40,092 nucleotides of DNA. It comes from a virus. The translations under genes were made by a program, and so were the position numbers. Each line of letters starts with the position of its first letter. Position 1 is the stretch's first letter. Where the stretch lies: the IMG/VR virus record IMGVR_UViG_3300042451_001157, positions 1 through 40,092 of that record. One strand, given 5' to 3'. Below are positions 17,277 through 24,935 of this stretch, piece after piece. Under the pieces are notes generated by a model that saw only the letters and a list, made by a program, of their open reading frames with translations, searched no databases and was not told where the DNA came from.

Positions 17277-18020
17277 ATGGACAATATTTTAAGGAGTTTT
17301 ACTGTTCGACCTAGCTTATATTCAGACATATGGGAAAACCCATCATCTGATGATTTTAAGGGTATAAAACTTAAAAAAGAGATTAGAGAACGTTTAATTG
17401 CAATAGCAAAAGATTTTATTGAAAGTCTTGGTATTGATAGTTTTGCTATTGAAGATATTTTGTTTGTTGGTAGTTTAGCTAATTACAATTGGTCTGAGTA
17501 TTCTGATATTGATTTACATGTTGTTGTTGATAAAAAAGCTGTTAATGATGATTCTGTTTTAGTTGACGAATTTTTTACAGCTAAAAAAGAATTATATAAT
17601 TTAAAACACGATATTAAAATCAAAGGTTTTGATGTTGAATTATATGTTCAAGATACGGAAGAGATTTTAGATGCAGCGGATGGGATATACAGCATTCTTT
17701 ACAATAAATGGAGAAAAGAACCAAGTAAAGATAAACCAGAAATAAATAAAAAAGATATTGTCAAAAAAGTAAAAGAATTCAATAAAAAATTAAATGACAT
17801 CACCAATGAAGAGGATCCTGATGCTAAAATTTTAAAGTTGAAAAAACTAAAAGAAAAGATTAAGGCCTACAGAAAAAGCGGATTAAATGCAACTGGGGAG
17901 TTTAGTACTGAAAATTTAGTTTTTAAATATTTAAGAAGATCTGGGTACATGGAAAAATTAGCTGATATGGGTATTGATGTTAAAGATGAATTTTTATCGT
18001 TAGAAAATCTGGAATATTGA
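17277..18020 (+). CDS. Nucleotidyltransferase-fold protein
   Basis: A 247-residue protein with the minimal polymerase-beta-type nucleotidyltransferase signature: GS at 65-66 in FVGSLANYNW, the metal-binding pair D77 and D79 in YSDIDLHVVVD, and a likely third acid at D119 or E121 in FDVELYV. The C-terminal 100 residues are Lys-rich and helical. The reaction (NMP transfer to a protein, RNA or small molecule) cannot be read from sequence. A short hairpin (CAGAT/ATCTG, 17261-17274) sits immediately before ATG 17277. It follows the oxygenase by 25 nt in the same direction. Confidence 0.82.
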   Translation: MDNILRSFTVRPSLYSDIWENPSSDDFKGIKLKKEIRERLIAIAKDFIESLGIDSFAIEDILFVGSLANYNWSEYSDIDLHVVVDKKAVNDDSVLVDEFFTAKKELYNLKHDIKIKGFDVELYVQDTEEILDAADGIYSILYNKWRKEPSKDKPEINKKDIVKKVKEFNKKLNDITNEEDPDAKILKLKKLKEKIKAYRKSGLNATGEFSTENLVFKYLRRSGYMEKLADMGIDVKDEFLSLENLEY

Positions 18021-18078
18021 TATTTTCCTCTTTTTGCTTATATTTATAAGAAGAATAATTATTTTAAATAAATAAGAT

Positions 18079-18450
18079 ATGAAACCAATAGGTTCTGAAA
18101 AAATAGAAAACGTAGACGAAAAATTAGCTAGAATCTTAGAGATTGCTGGTATTAAAAAAGAGATGATTAACGAAAGTAAACCAACTCTTGGTCATTCGTC
18201 TAATGTATTACACGAGGCTGTAGCAGCCAATGGTACCGAATATGGTATCGTACAGGAAGAAAAACATGTATACATCAAAGCTAAAAACGCTGACGGTGAA
18301 TACGATTATCTAAGTGGTGTTCAAAATATACATGAACATTCATACAAATCATACGCTGATGCCTTAAAACATTTAAATATGATGTTTAAACAAATTAACG
18401 AGTCTGTTGATTTTAAAGAAAACATCGATGTTTTAAAAAAAAAAGCATAA
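18079..18450 (+). CDS. Tagged phage protein, first part of a probable frameshifted gene
   Basis: A 123-residue protein, mostly charged and helical. Residues 13-25 (DEKLARILEIAGI) match an N-terminal tag shared with the proteins at 37487 (NEELTRIQEMMGV) and 38614 (NEQISRIKTMMGL). The frame ends at TAA 18448-18450, directly after a ten-A run; a -1 shift there continues into the acidic protein ending at 19013, giving a product of about 310 residues. The tag with an [I/L]xE triplet recalls T4-type capsid-targeting peptides, but that is inference. No enzymatic domain is seen. Confidence 0.75.
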   Translation: MKPIGSEKIENVDEKLARILEIAGIKKEMINESKPTLGHSSNVLHEAVAANGTEYGIVQEEKHVYIKAKNADGEYDYLSGVQNIHEHSYKSYADALKHLNMMFKQINESVDFKENIDVLKKKA

Positions 18451-18461
18451 CTGAGCGTTAT
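18432..18461 (+). other. Candidate -1 ribosomal frameshift site
   Basis: In the frame of the upstream gene the sequence reads T-TTA-AAA (18432-18438), a canonical X-XXY-YYZ slippery heptamer, inside a run of ten A (18435-18444). The zero-frame stop follows at 18448, and the -1 frame is open from here to 19013. A small hairpin (ATAAC/GTTAT, 18447-18461) lies downstream. A homopolymer sequencing error is the main alternative. Confidence 0.55.
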
Positions 18462-18515
18462 ATCCTAAAACTTAAAAACAGTAATCCAGCACCAGCCGTT
18501 GATACAACAGCAGAT

Positions 18516-19013
18516 ATGGGTGTGGATACCACAGCTGAACCAGCGGCACCAGTCGAAGAACCAGCTGAATTAGCCACGGATTTTTCAAGTGAAACACCTA
18601 CTGATATGGGTGTGGATACTACAACCGATCCAGCGGCAGCAGAGGTGCCAGCAGCACCAGCAGAAGAAACTGGTACTGAGAATGTTGATGAACCTATTTT
18701 AAAAACTGTTCAAAAACTTACTGGTAAGCTAACCCAAAAAATGAGAGATGGTGCTCAAGAATTGGAATCAAAAGATTATAAATACGTTGTTAATTCAATC
18801 TTATCTGCAATCGATATGACAAAGATAACAGAAGAAGATATGAATGATATGTTAAATAAACTACAAAACAAAGATTCTGAGGATACAACAGAAGCTGAAC
18901 CAGGTGCTGAGGAAATGACACCAGAAGAGCCAGTTCAAGAACAACCAAAAGATTATTTAAGAAGAATACATAAATCGGTTATAGACGAATTTTTAAATGA
19001 AATAAATAAATAA
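18516..19013 (+). CDS. Acidic Pro/Ala-rich protein, -1 frame continuation
   Basis: 165 residues from the first ATG, but the frame is open and coding-like upstream to the A-run at 18435. Those upstream codons give PAPAVDTTADMGVDTT, matching the repeat that continues after the ATG (PTDMGVDTTTDPAA). The N-terminal 55 residues are a Pro/Ala/Glu linker, followed by a helical domain around LTGKLTQKMRDGAQEL and a C-terminal helix DYLRRIHKSVIDEFLNEI. It is therefore most likely the C-terminal half of a fusion with the 18079 gene. Function unknown; the linker-rich composition suits a scaffold or virion-internal protein. A strong terminator follows. Confidence 0.7.
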   Translation: MGVDTTAEPAAPVEEPAELATDFSSETPTDMGVDTTTDPAAAEVPAAPAEETGTENVDEPILKTVQKLTGKLTQKMRDGAQELESKDYKYVVNSILSAIDMTKITEEDMNDMLNKLQNKDSEDTTEAEPGAEEMTPEEPVQEQPKDYLRRIHKSVIDEFLNEINK

Positions 19014-19015
19014 TA

Positions 19016-19043
19016 AAATCCCCGAAAGGGGATTTGTTTTTTT
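19016..19043 (+). terminator. Rho-independent terminator
   Basis: Stem AAATCCCC with a gaaa tetraloop and GGGGATTT, followed by a T-run, directly after the stop codon at 19013. Confidence 0.9.
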
Positions 19044-19064
19044 AAAACGTTTTTACTACTATTG
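19034..19064 (+). promoter_or_regulatory. Bacteroidota-type promoter for the dNMP kinase gene
   Basis: TTG at 19034-19036, a 20-nt spacer, then TACTATTG at 19057-19064 (one mismatch to TAnnTTTG), 15 nt before ATG 19080. Its -33 element lies inside the tail of the preceding terminator. Confidence 0.45.
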
Positions 19065-19079
19065 TATAAATAAATAAAA

Positions 19080-19649
19080 ATGATAGTAGGTATTCTAGGA
19101 AAAAAACGTTCAGGTAAAGACACTACAGGTGATTACCTTGTTGCTAACAAAAATTTTGTGAAATATAGTTTCGCTAATCCAATCAAACGTGGTGCGATGG
19201 AATTATTCGGTTTTACCGAAGACCAAGTTTTTGGTGATGCCAAAGACGAAATCGACCCAACCTGGGGAATCACACCAAGATTAGTATTACAGATAATGGG
19301 TACTGAGGTTTTTCAATACGACATGCCAAAATATATACCAGAATTACAGGTATTTGGTAGAAGTTTTTGGGTTAAACGTTTTGAACAATGGTATAACCAA
19401 AATAAAGATCTGGATGTCGTTATTTGCGATGTTAGATTTCAACATGAAGTTGATGCGATATTAAAGATGGGTGGTACAATATTGTCAGTGCAAAGACCAA
19501 ATCTAAGTACTGGTGATGAGCATGCGTCTGAAAAAGAAATGGACTCCATTGTTGGTATTACAACCGAAATAATAAACGATCGTACTTTACATGATCTGTA
19601 CGATAAGATAGATAATTTGGTAAATGATTTACGAAAACCCATTAGCTGA
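19080..19649 (+). CDS. Deoxynucleoside monophosphate kinase (T4 gp1-like)
   Basis: A 189-residue P-loop kinase with GKKRSGKDT at 7-15, the GxxxSGKD form of phage dNMP kinases. Further T4 gp1-like features are the LID-side segment GITPRLVLQIMGTE and a Walker B-like strand VVICDVRF. The enzyme phosphorylates dNMPs to dNDPs for phage DNA synthesis; whether it handles a modified nucleotide cannot be told. Length fits the family. It starts a new transcript after the terminator at 19016-19043, and its last 26 nt overlap the next gene. Confidence 0.9.
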   Translation: MIVGILGKKRSGKDTTGDYLVANKNFVKYSFANPIKRGAMELFGFTEDQVFGDAKDEIDPTWGITPRLVLQIMGTEVFQYDMPKYIPELQVFGRSFWVKRFEQWYNQNKDLDVVICDVRFQHEVDAILKMGGTILSVQRPNLSTGDEHASEKEMDSIVGITTEIINDRTLHDLYDKIDNLVNDLRKPIS

Positions 19650-20004
19650 GATATTATCAGTACATAAATTTAAAGTTGATAGAGCCACAGCTGAAATGTT
19701 ATGTTATACTTTTAACAGTGAAATAAAGTGTGACAGAAAAATTAATATACAGTTATTTAGTAGATTTGCTAAATACAACCCTTTATACATCTTCAGTTAT
19801 GGTGGTGTGATAAATTATGAAATAAAAGACCAACCCATAAAATTGCAGGGTGTTGAAATTGTTGTTTCACCTGGAAAAGAGGAAAAGTTTATGGATGAAA
19901 ATTCTAATTTTATATTCTACGGTGGGCCAAACGCTGGTCTTCAGTGGTTAGATGATGAAGATGGTTATGAAGGTGTTTACGGAGCCTGTAGAATTAACTT
20001 TTAG
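19624..20004 (+). CDS. Unknown protein, 126 aa
   Basis: A 126-residue protein beginning inside the kinase gene (26-nt overlap, ATG 19624), implying coupled translation. The C-terminal half is rich in Gly and aromatics (FIFYGGPNAGLQWLDDEDGY), suggesting a small beta fold. No signal peptide or transmembrane segment is visible and no family is recognised. Its 3' end overlaps by 11 nt the end of the convergent minus-strand gene 19994-20272. Confidence 0.75.
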   Translation: MIYENPLAEILSVHKFKVDRATAEMLCYTFNSEIKCDRKINIQLFSRFAKYNPLYIFSYGGVINYEIKDQPIKLQGVEIVVSPGKEEKFMDENSNFIFYGGPNAGLQWLDDEDGYEGVYGACRINF

Positions 20005-20272
20005 TTATTTTTAACCTAAGATTACCAGTACCCTTTATAACTCTGTGCCAGTCATGTCTCGCTATTTTTAGTGAGACATTTTCTTTTAACGGAATGGGTA
20101 ATTGATTATCGTATTGAAATTTCCAATCGGTTGTGTTTAATACCTCAACAACACGATCTTCATTATCCCTATGCCACATAAGTTCAATAGGGTCAATATT
20201 TTCATCAAATTCTCTTATGACATAATTGTCACCAACCTCAATGTCTTTGTATGGTTTACCAGTATCCACCAA
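19994..20272 (-). CDS. Small cupin-like phage protein
   Basis: A 92-residue frame, last of a three-gene minus-strand operon. It has an IDPIELMWHRDNEDR motif, DWKFQYDNQLPIPL and a C-terminal HRVIKGTGNLRLKI. That alternation of His/Asp turns and short strands resembles a compact cupin-like barrel, and I have the impression that similar proteins occur in cyanophages; neither is confirmed. No ATG is available: the candidates are TTG 20272 or GTG 20269, both after an in-frame stop 12 nt upstream. The start overlaps the upstream gene by 17 nt, so re-initiation is likely. Confidence 0.7.
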   Translation of the reverse strand: MVDTGKPYKDIEVGDNYVIREFDENIDPIELMWHRDNEDRVVEVLNTTDWKFQYDNQLPIPLKENVSLKIARHDWHRVIKGTGNLRLKITKS

Positions 20273-21218
20273 ATTTAGATTTTAATCCAAGTAAACTAGC
20301 GTATCTAGGTAATCTACATGACCAATAAGACGCCTTTGTTCTATCCTTTTTATTAGCACAATCATGTCTAGAAGCAAACGCCTTACGTGCTGCTGGGTTA
20401 TTTAACTTAACAGATAAACCAGTTGTATCACCAAAAGAAACTTTCTTAACACCACCACCTGGTTTTCTAACGTAAACATAAAACTTTTTAGAACCCCCTC
20501 TTTTAGGTTTACCGAGTTCAACTTCTTTACCCTGATACTTTGCCTCAGCTATGAGTTCGTCTTCTGGCATATCCTCAGTAAATGGTAAATCCAATGGAAC
20601 CATCTGGCCTTCAAATAAGTCAAATCTACCTAAATCTGTATTTTCAAATAACTTTGTATCTAAAGCTGATAACCTAATCACCTTCTTTTCCCAAAGATTT
20701 CTAGCTTCCTTAATAAGCAAAGCATGTTTTTCACTACCAGGTCTGTATTCATTCTCTAATAAAGGTATACTATTACTTAAATGGTATTTTACATCTTCAG
20801 AAACCAAATCTTTTAATACCCAAGAGTCAAAATTCTCCATTAATTTTTTCTCAATAGATAACTCAAAACATTCCTCACAGACAATATCTGATTCAGAAAT
20901 TAATGACTCAAACTCTTTGTTTTCATACATATCATTAATAACTTCAAAAACAAAAGAAAGGTCTTTATATTCTGGATTAACAACAACATGATAACAATCA
21001 TCGGATTTTTCCATCATGGGTTTACCAAAATTATTTTTACTTTTTGAAATGTAAAACGCTGGATTTTCCGCTTCCTCATGAATTGAGAACAATTCCGAAA
21101 TCACATCAAGACTCAAACCCTCATCTTTAGGGGATGATAAATCGTTATTTTTTGAACCTCTATTACTCAAAATTTTAGCCATCTGGCTTTCGGTCATTTT
21201 GTATATTTTTTTACCCAT
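20256..21218 (-). CDS. Phage structural-type protein with C-terminal RHxC/YWSC domain
   Basis: A 320-residue protein from ATG 21218. Residues 1-220 are acidic and helical. The last 95 residues form a distinct basic domain: AKYQGKEVELGKPKRGG, then a YVYVRKPGGGVKKVSFGD strand pair, then NPAARKAFASRHDC and ASYWSC. The paired HxC and WSC motifs suggest a zinc site. I recall similar C-terminal domains at the ends of large-phage proteins, but not a function. The opening KMTESQMAKIL vaguely recalls the N-terminal tag of other proteins here. It overlaps the next gene by 17 nt. Confidence 0.75.
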   Translation of the reverse strand: MGKKIYKMTESQMAKILSNRGSKNNDLSSPKDEGLSLDVISELFSIHEEAENPAFYISKSKNNFGKPMMEKSDDCYHVVVNPEYKDLSFVFEVINDMYENKEFESLISESDIVCEECFELSIEKKLMENFDSWVLKDLVSEDVKYHLSNSIPLLENEYRPGSEKHALLIKEARNLWEKKVIRLSALDTKLFENTDLGRFDLFEGQMVPLDLPFTEDMPEDELIAEAKYQGKEVELGKPKRGGSKKFYVYVRKPGGGVKKVSFGDTTGLSVKLNNPAARKAFASRHDCANKKDRTKASYWSCRLPRYASLLGLKSKFGGYW

Positions 21219-21248
21219 TACTAATGATATTATATTATAAATATCTAG

Positions 21249-21803
21249 TTAAATGAATAAATTCTTAAAGTCGTATACATTATTTGGTATCGGTCTTAAA
21301 TGCTCAAAACCATAAAAAGCACTCATATTTGATTGTTCCCGTATTGTTTGGTTATTAACTAGCATTTTTGAGTGGAAACTATCAATCAGTCTAGGGGTTG
21401 CGTATCCACAAACAATGAACTCGGTGTCACTAACTTTACATATAAAAATAGCCTTTTTATACATTGGTTTATAAAAAATTGGGAACTCATTATAGTTAAA
21501 TATAATAACATCAACCCATTTTTCAAAAGACGATCGCAATTGTTGCAATGGTTCAACATTAACATTATTATAATCCATGATAGGGTGTTGAACACGTTTT
21601 GAAATGGCCGTTATTGCACAAGCTAGTGTAAACATCTCCTTGTATTTCTGGTTATTTTTAACTAATTTTGTTGTATTATGTTGTTTCTTAACAACACACC
21701 TAATAAACGAAACGCAGTTGTGGATGTCCCTCTCATCCAATTTAATCCTACTAAATTTTTTGATATGTGCATCAAACGCACCTTTAAATGTTATTATACC
21801 CAT
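21249..21803 (-). CDS. Unknown protein, 184 aa
   Basis: 184 residues starting at ATG 21803 (MGIITFKGAFD). Longer readings of the frame run through the promoter and are unlikely. The protein is Lys/Asn-rich with two Cys in CVSFIRCVVKKQ and hydrophobic strands AIFICKV and FIVCGYA; it has no signal peptide and no recognised family. It heads a minus-strand operon with the genes ending at 20256 and 19994. The start codon lies only 4 nt after the -7 element, so the mRNA is probably leaderless. Confidence 0.75.
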   Translation of the reverse strand: MGIITFKGAFDAHIKKFSRIKLDERDIHNCVSFIRCVVKKQHNTTKLVKNNQKYKEMFTLACAITAISKRVQHPIMDYNNVNVEPLQQLRSSFEKWVDVIIFNYNEFPIFYKPMYKKAIFICKVSDTEFIVCGYATPRLIDSFHSKMLVNNQTIREQSNMSAFYGFEHLRPIPNNVYDFKNLFI

Positions 21804-21807
21804 GACA

Positions 21808-21838
21808 CAAAAGTAAAAAAAAATTTGTTTATAACCAA
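21808..21838 (-). promoter_or_regulatory. Bacteroidota-type promoter, leaderless
   Basis: On the minus strand, TTG (21838-21836), a 20-nt spacer and TACTTTTG (21815-21808), a full TAnnTTTG match, 4 nt before ATG 21803. It interleaves with the helicase promoter on the other strand. Confidence 0.7.
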
Positions 21839-21855
21839 ATAAATTCCTAATTTTG
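21825..21855 (+). promoter_or_regulatory. Bacteroidota-type promoter, leaderless
   Basis: TTG at 21825-21827, a 20-nt spacer and TAATTTTG at 21848-21855, 5 nt before ATG 21861. The expected transcription start falls at or next to the A of the start codon. Confidence 0.7.
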
Positions 21856-21860
21856 TAAAC

Positions 21861-23258
21861 ATGAAAGGATATACTAAAGAACAACTTGAATTTATTGAGT
21901 TTAGCGGGCCAGAATCCGTAATATTATCAGCAACAGCTGGAAGCGGTAAAACCCACTCAACAGTAGGTAGATTAAACCACCTATTAGCAAGTGGTGTTGA
22001 CCCCAGTAGAATAATTTTCTTCTCATTTACTAATGATGCTGTAAATGAACTAAGGAGCCGTATTGATAATGAGGTTAAAATTACAACTATACACAGTTTT
22101 ACAAGCGCAACCCTAGCAAAATTAGGCAAGTTTAAACCAATCGTAACGTTTTATGATTTTATAAACTGGTATCGTGACAAAAAGAAGCCGTCATTTAAAG
22201 ACCCAAGGAAAATTAGAGAGGAGTATTACTCAACCATTGAAAGATTTTATGAAGAAGGTACTGGTATATCATCTTCATTTTCAGCTTATAAATTACAGTT
22301 CTATGATGGGGTTAAAGCACCAAAACCTAATTTTTATGATCACTACGTGGCCTTTTTAAGGGAAACAAACAGTCGTGATTTTTCTGATATGTTGATTGAC
22401 ACAGAAAAGTTAACAAGAAACCCAGAACATAAAGATTTTTTTAATGGTATGTACGATTACATATTCATTGATGAGTACCAAGATACCTCAACACTCCAAA
22501 TGAAAATATTGTCAGCGATCAACGCAAAACAATACTATCTTATCGGTGATAAAAACCAATCAATCTACGGCTTTTCTGGTGCTAACTGTGAAAAAATTGA
22601 ATCGTTACTTAAACAAAAAAAGACTGTTGTTGAATTAACATTAACAAAAAACTTTAGATCGCATAAAAGAATTGTTGAAAATGCGAATAAGTTTAGTTCA
22701 TTAATGGCAATACCTGAATCGGAACATGATGGTTTTGTTGACGAGAAATTTATAACAAAAAAGCGGTTGTTTGAGATGATGCAAGATGGTAACCCATTAA
22801 CCATACTTGTTAGAACAAACAATATCATTAAAGAAATTGAGAAACAAGCTTTGAAGAAAAAAATACCGATGAGGTATTTTAATTACATAACAAAAACAGA
22901 TCTTGATAACGTTAAGAAATCTAACATAACGGATAGTCTTAAAAAGAAATTAAATGAGGTCCTACCCTATTATTTAAACAATCAAGATTTTGTTGACTTT
23001 ATTGAATCAAATAGTGACTCTGATGTGTTTGTAACTTCAATCCATAAAAGTAAAGGTAGGGAGTTCCCAAGATGTGTTGTTATCAATTCTGCGGACCCAG
23101 AGATGTTAATTAAACACGGTAGTTTAACGCACAGCTTATCAGAGTACTCTTTTATTACCGATGATGGTGATGTTGATGAGGAAGGAAGAAATATACACTA
23201 CGTTGCGGTTACAAGGCCGAAAGAGGAGTTATACTTCATGATATACGATGATCTATAA
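21861..23258 (+). CDS. UvrD/Rep-type superfamily 1 DNA helicase
   Basis: A 465-residue SF1A helicase with a complete motif set: Walker A ATAGSGKT (24-31), motif Ia FFSFTNDAVNEL, motif II DEYQDT (204-209), motif III LIGDKNQSIYGFSGA (227-241), motif IV NFRSHKRI, motif V SIHKSKGREF (393-402) and motif VI VAVTRPKEEL. It is much shorter than cellular UvrD (about 720 residues), with reduced 1B and 2B insertions, as in phage recombination or replication helicases. It probably unwinds 3'-5' during phage replication, recombination or repair; polarity is inferred from the family. It is transcribed alone from a leaderless promoter and ends at a terminator. Confidence 0.93.
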   Translation: MKGYTKEQLEFIEFSGPESVILSATAGSGKTHSTVGRLNHLLASGVDPSRIIFFSFTNDAVNELRSRIDNEVKITTIHSFTSATLAKLGKFKPIVTFYDFINWYRDKKKPSFKDPRKIREEYYSTIERFYEEGTGISSSFSAYKLQFYDGVKAPKPNFYDHYVAFLRETNSRDFSDMLIDTEKLTRNPEHKDFFNGMYDYIFIDEYQDTSTLQMKILSAINAKQYYLIGDKNQSIYGFSGANCEKIESLLKQKKTVVELTLTKNFRSHKRIVENANKFSSLMAIPESEHDGFVDEKFITKKRLFEMMQDGNPLTILVRTNNIIKEIEKQALKKKIPMRYFNYITKTDLDNVKKSNITDSLKKKLNEVLPYYLNNQDFVDFIESNSDSDVFVTSIHKSKGREFPRCVVINSADPEMLIKHGSLTHSLSEYSFITDDGDVDEEGRNIHYVAVTRPKEELYFMIYDDL

Positions 23259-23263
23259 AATAT

Positions 23264-23292
23264 AAAAGCCACCAATTACGGTGGCTTTTTTT
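23264..23292 (+). terminator. Rho-independent terminator after helicase
   Basis: AAAAGCCACC, 6-nt loop, GGTGGCTTTT and further T residues, 5 nt after the helicase stop. Confidence 0.9.
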
Positions 23293-23401
23293 ATAGAGGT
23301 TATTTAAATTTTTGACTTTACTTTACCATATATATTGGTTCAAGAGTAACCACAATTAACTTATAATTAGCTCTCTACCTGGTTTAATTTTTTTTCTAAA
23401 G

Positions 23402-23563
23402 TTATCTTCTACCTTGGCCTCTATATGGTTTCTTATAGTTTTTAGTATTTTTACCTTTACTACTTTTATTTTTAGAGTGGATACCCTTTCTGTTTTTTTT
23501 AATTTTACGTCTAAACTCCTTAATACCTGTTGAAGAAGTTTTCTTTTTACCTGGTGCTGCCAT
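23402..23563 (-). CDS. Small highly basic protein
   Basis: A 53-residue frame from ATG 23563 to TAA 23402. About 40% of residues are Lys or Arg (KEFRRKIKKNRKGIHSKNKS), it opens with MAAPGKKKTSSTG and ends RGQGRR. The composition suggests nucleic-acid binding or packaging with DNA, but no family is assigned. It is the only minus-strand gene between the helicase and the endolysin. Steady codon use and an uninterrupted frame in AT-rich DNA support it as real. Confidence 0.65.
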   Translation of the reverse strand: MAAPGKKKTSSTGIKEFRRKIKKNRKGIHSKNKSSKGKNTKNYKKPYRGQGRR

Positions 23564-23607
23564 AGTTAGTTTGTTTTAATAATAGTTTAGTTTTTTCAAT
23601 AAATATC

Positions 23608-23635
23608 TTGATAAAAATGAAAATTAACCTATAAT
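23608..23635 (+). promoter_or_regulatory. Possible promoter for the endolysin cluster
   Basis: TTGATA at 23608-23613, 16 nt, TATAAT at 23630-23635: near sigma-70 consensus, and also TTG-N19-TATAATCC in the Bacteroidota spacing. It precedes ATG 23663 by 27 nt. Confidence 0.4.
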
Positions 23636-23662
23636 CCTAAATATTTATTAATAAACAAACAT

Positions 23663-23821
23663 ATGATTATTTTTTACAATAGATTCGATAAAACCAAAGA
23701 ACCAATTGGTAGAACAAACAAACACGCTTCAAGATTGGAAGCGGCAAAATTTTTTGCTGAAATTAAAAAAATGAGTCTTAAGGATTTTTTGAAAGTATTT
23801 ACTGTTAGTATAATAAAATAA
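23663..23821 (+). CDS. Small unknown protein, 52 aa
   Basis: A 52-residue frame from ATG 23663, opening MIIFYNRFDKTKEPIG and ending in a helical MSLKDFLKVFTVSIIK. It contains a basic central helix around HASRLEAAKFFAEIKK. It sits 20 nt upstream of the endolysin in the same direction with an A-rich leader between, consistent with an operon. No membrane segment is strong enough for a holin call, and no family is recognised. Confidence 0.6.
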   Translation: MIIFYNRFDKTKEPIGRTNKHASRLEAAKFFAEIKKMSLKDFLKVFTVSIIK

Positions 23822-23841
23822 AAAATCAAAAAAAAAGAATT

Positions 23842-24678
23842 ATGTTATTAAAAGTAGGTTCAAAAGGAGATGATGTAAAAAAACTCCAGGCGAAATTGGG
23901 TACGGCAGCTGATGGTGCTTTCGGTCCAGGAACAGAAAAATTAGTTAAAGAATGGCAAACCGCTAATGGTTTAACCGCTGACGGTATTGTTGGTGATGCA
24001 ACTTGGGCAAAAATGGGTTTGAATGAAGGTTCAAAACCAGCTGCGCCAGCTGCTGCTCCAGTAGCAATACCACCATCAAACTTTAAATTAGCAGCGTTAA
24101 AAGGCCATATTCCTGATGCAGTTATCGCACAGATCCCTGACACAGCGGCTAAATTTAATATCACAAACACTTTAAGATTAGCGCATTTCTTGGCTCAATG
24201 TGGTCACGAATCTGGTGGTTTTAAAGCTGTTACTGAAAATTTAAATTACAGTGCTGATGGTCTTAAAAAAATATTCCCAAAATATTTCCCAGGTACATTA
24301 AATGAGTCTTATGCTCGCCAACCAGAAAAAATTGCTAACCGTGTTTATTCATCTCGTATGGGTAATGGTGACGAAACATCTGGTGAAGGTTTTAAATTCC
24401 GTGGTCGTGGTTACATTCAATTAACTGGTAAATCAAACTACACAGCGTTTGATAAAATGGTTGATGATAATATTTTAGAAAATCCTGATCTAGTTGCTAC
24501 TAAATACCCGTTGGCTTCAGCCGCATTTTTCTTTAACTCAAATAATCTTTGGACTATTTGCGATAAAGGTGCTGACACAGCAACTGTTACAGCTGTAACA
24601 AAAAGAGTAAATGGTGGTACAATAGGTCTTGATGATCGTATTAAACACTTTAACGAATTTTACAACTTGTTAAAATAA
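23842..24678 (+). CDS. Endolysin: peptidoglycan-binding domain plus GH19 muramidase/chitinase-like domain
   Basis: 278 residues. Residues 1-60 form a PG_binding_1 repeat domain (VGSKGDDVKKLQAKLG, DGAFGPGTEKLVKEWQ, DGIVGDATW). An Ala/Pro linker follows at 63-78, then a GH19-type catalytic domain with HESGGF (E123 the likely catalytic acid), E132 in VTENLNYS and the signature GEGFKFRGRGYIQLTG (181-196). GH19 phage enzymes cleave the glycan strand of peptidoglycan for host lysis. There is no signal peptide, so release needs a holin or another export route; the small membrane proteins at 32.4-33.1 kb are candidates. It lies in a plus-strand run with the zinc ribbon gene 6 nt downstream. Confidence 0.93.
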   Translation: MLLKVGSKGDDVKKLQAKLGTAADGAFGPGTEKLVKEWQTANGLTADGIVGDATWAKMGLNEGSKPAAPAAAPVAIPPSNFKLAALKGHIPDAVIAQIPDTAAKFNITNTLRLAHFLAQCGHESGGFKAVTENLNYSADGLKKIFPKYFPGTLNESYARQPEKIANRVYSSRMGNGDETSGEGFKFRGRGYIQLTGKSNYTAFDKMVDDNILENPDLVATKYPLASAAFFFNSNNLWTICDKGADTATVTAVTKRVNGGTIGLDDRIKHFNEFYNLLK

Positions 24679-24684
24679 TTTATC

Positions 24685-24888
24685 ATGGCTTTACCTTGCC
24701 CAAATTGTCAAACTCCCCTAGGCATTAGTTTAGATTTTATTATTAAAAATCCTGTATCGGTATGTCCGACATGTCAAACTGTGTTTAATTTTGCGGTAAA
24801 TGACGAAATTATAAAAACTTTTAAGGAAACTTTAAATGAAATAGAGGACATAAAAAGACAATACAAGGGTATGGTTAAATTTGGATAA
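24685..24888 (+). CDS. Small zinc-ribbon protein
   Basis: 67 residues with two CxxC knuckles, CPNC at 5-8 and CPTC near 27-30, giving one four-Cys zinc ribbon, followed by a helical Lys/Glu tail (IIKTFKETLNEIEDIKRQ). Starts 6 nt after the endolysin stop and precedes two DUF2589-like genes. Such mini-ribbons bind nucleic acid or serve as assembly adaptors; nothing in the sequence decides between these. Confidence 0.8.
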   Translation: MALPCPNCQTPLGISLDFIIKNPVSVCPTCQTVFNFAVNDEIIKTFKETLNEIEDIKRQYKGMVKFG

Positions 24889-24935
24889 TTATCTATAAAT
24901 AAAAAATAAAAAATAAAAAAACTAAAAACAAAATT

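Noticed and set aside
19065-24901. T4-type late promoters TATAAATA at 19065-19072 and 24894-24901
   Set aside because: The octamer also occurs in non-promoter positions (21236-21243, 13034-13041) and is expected by chance about once per strand-pair in this much AT-rich intergenic DNA.
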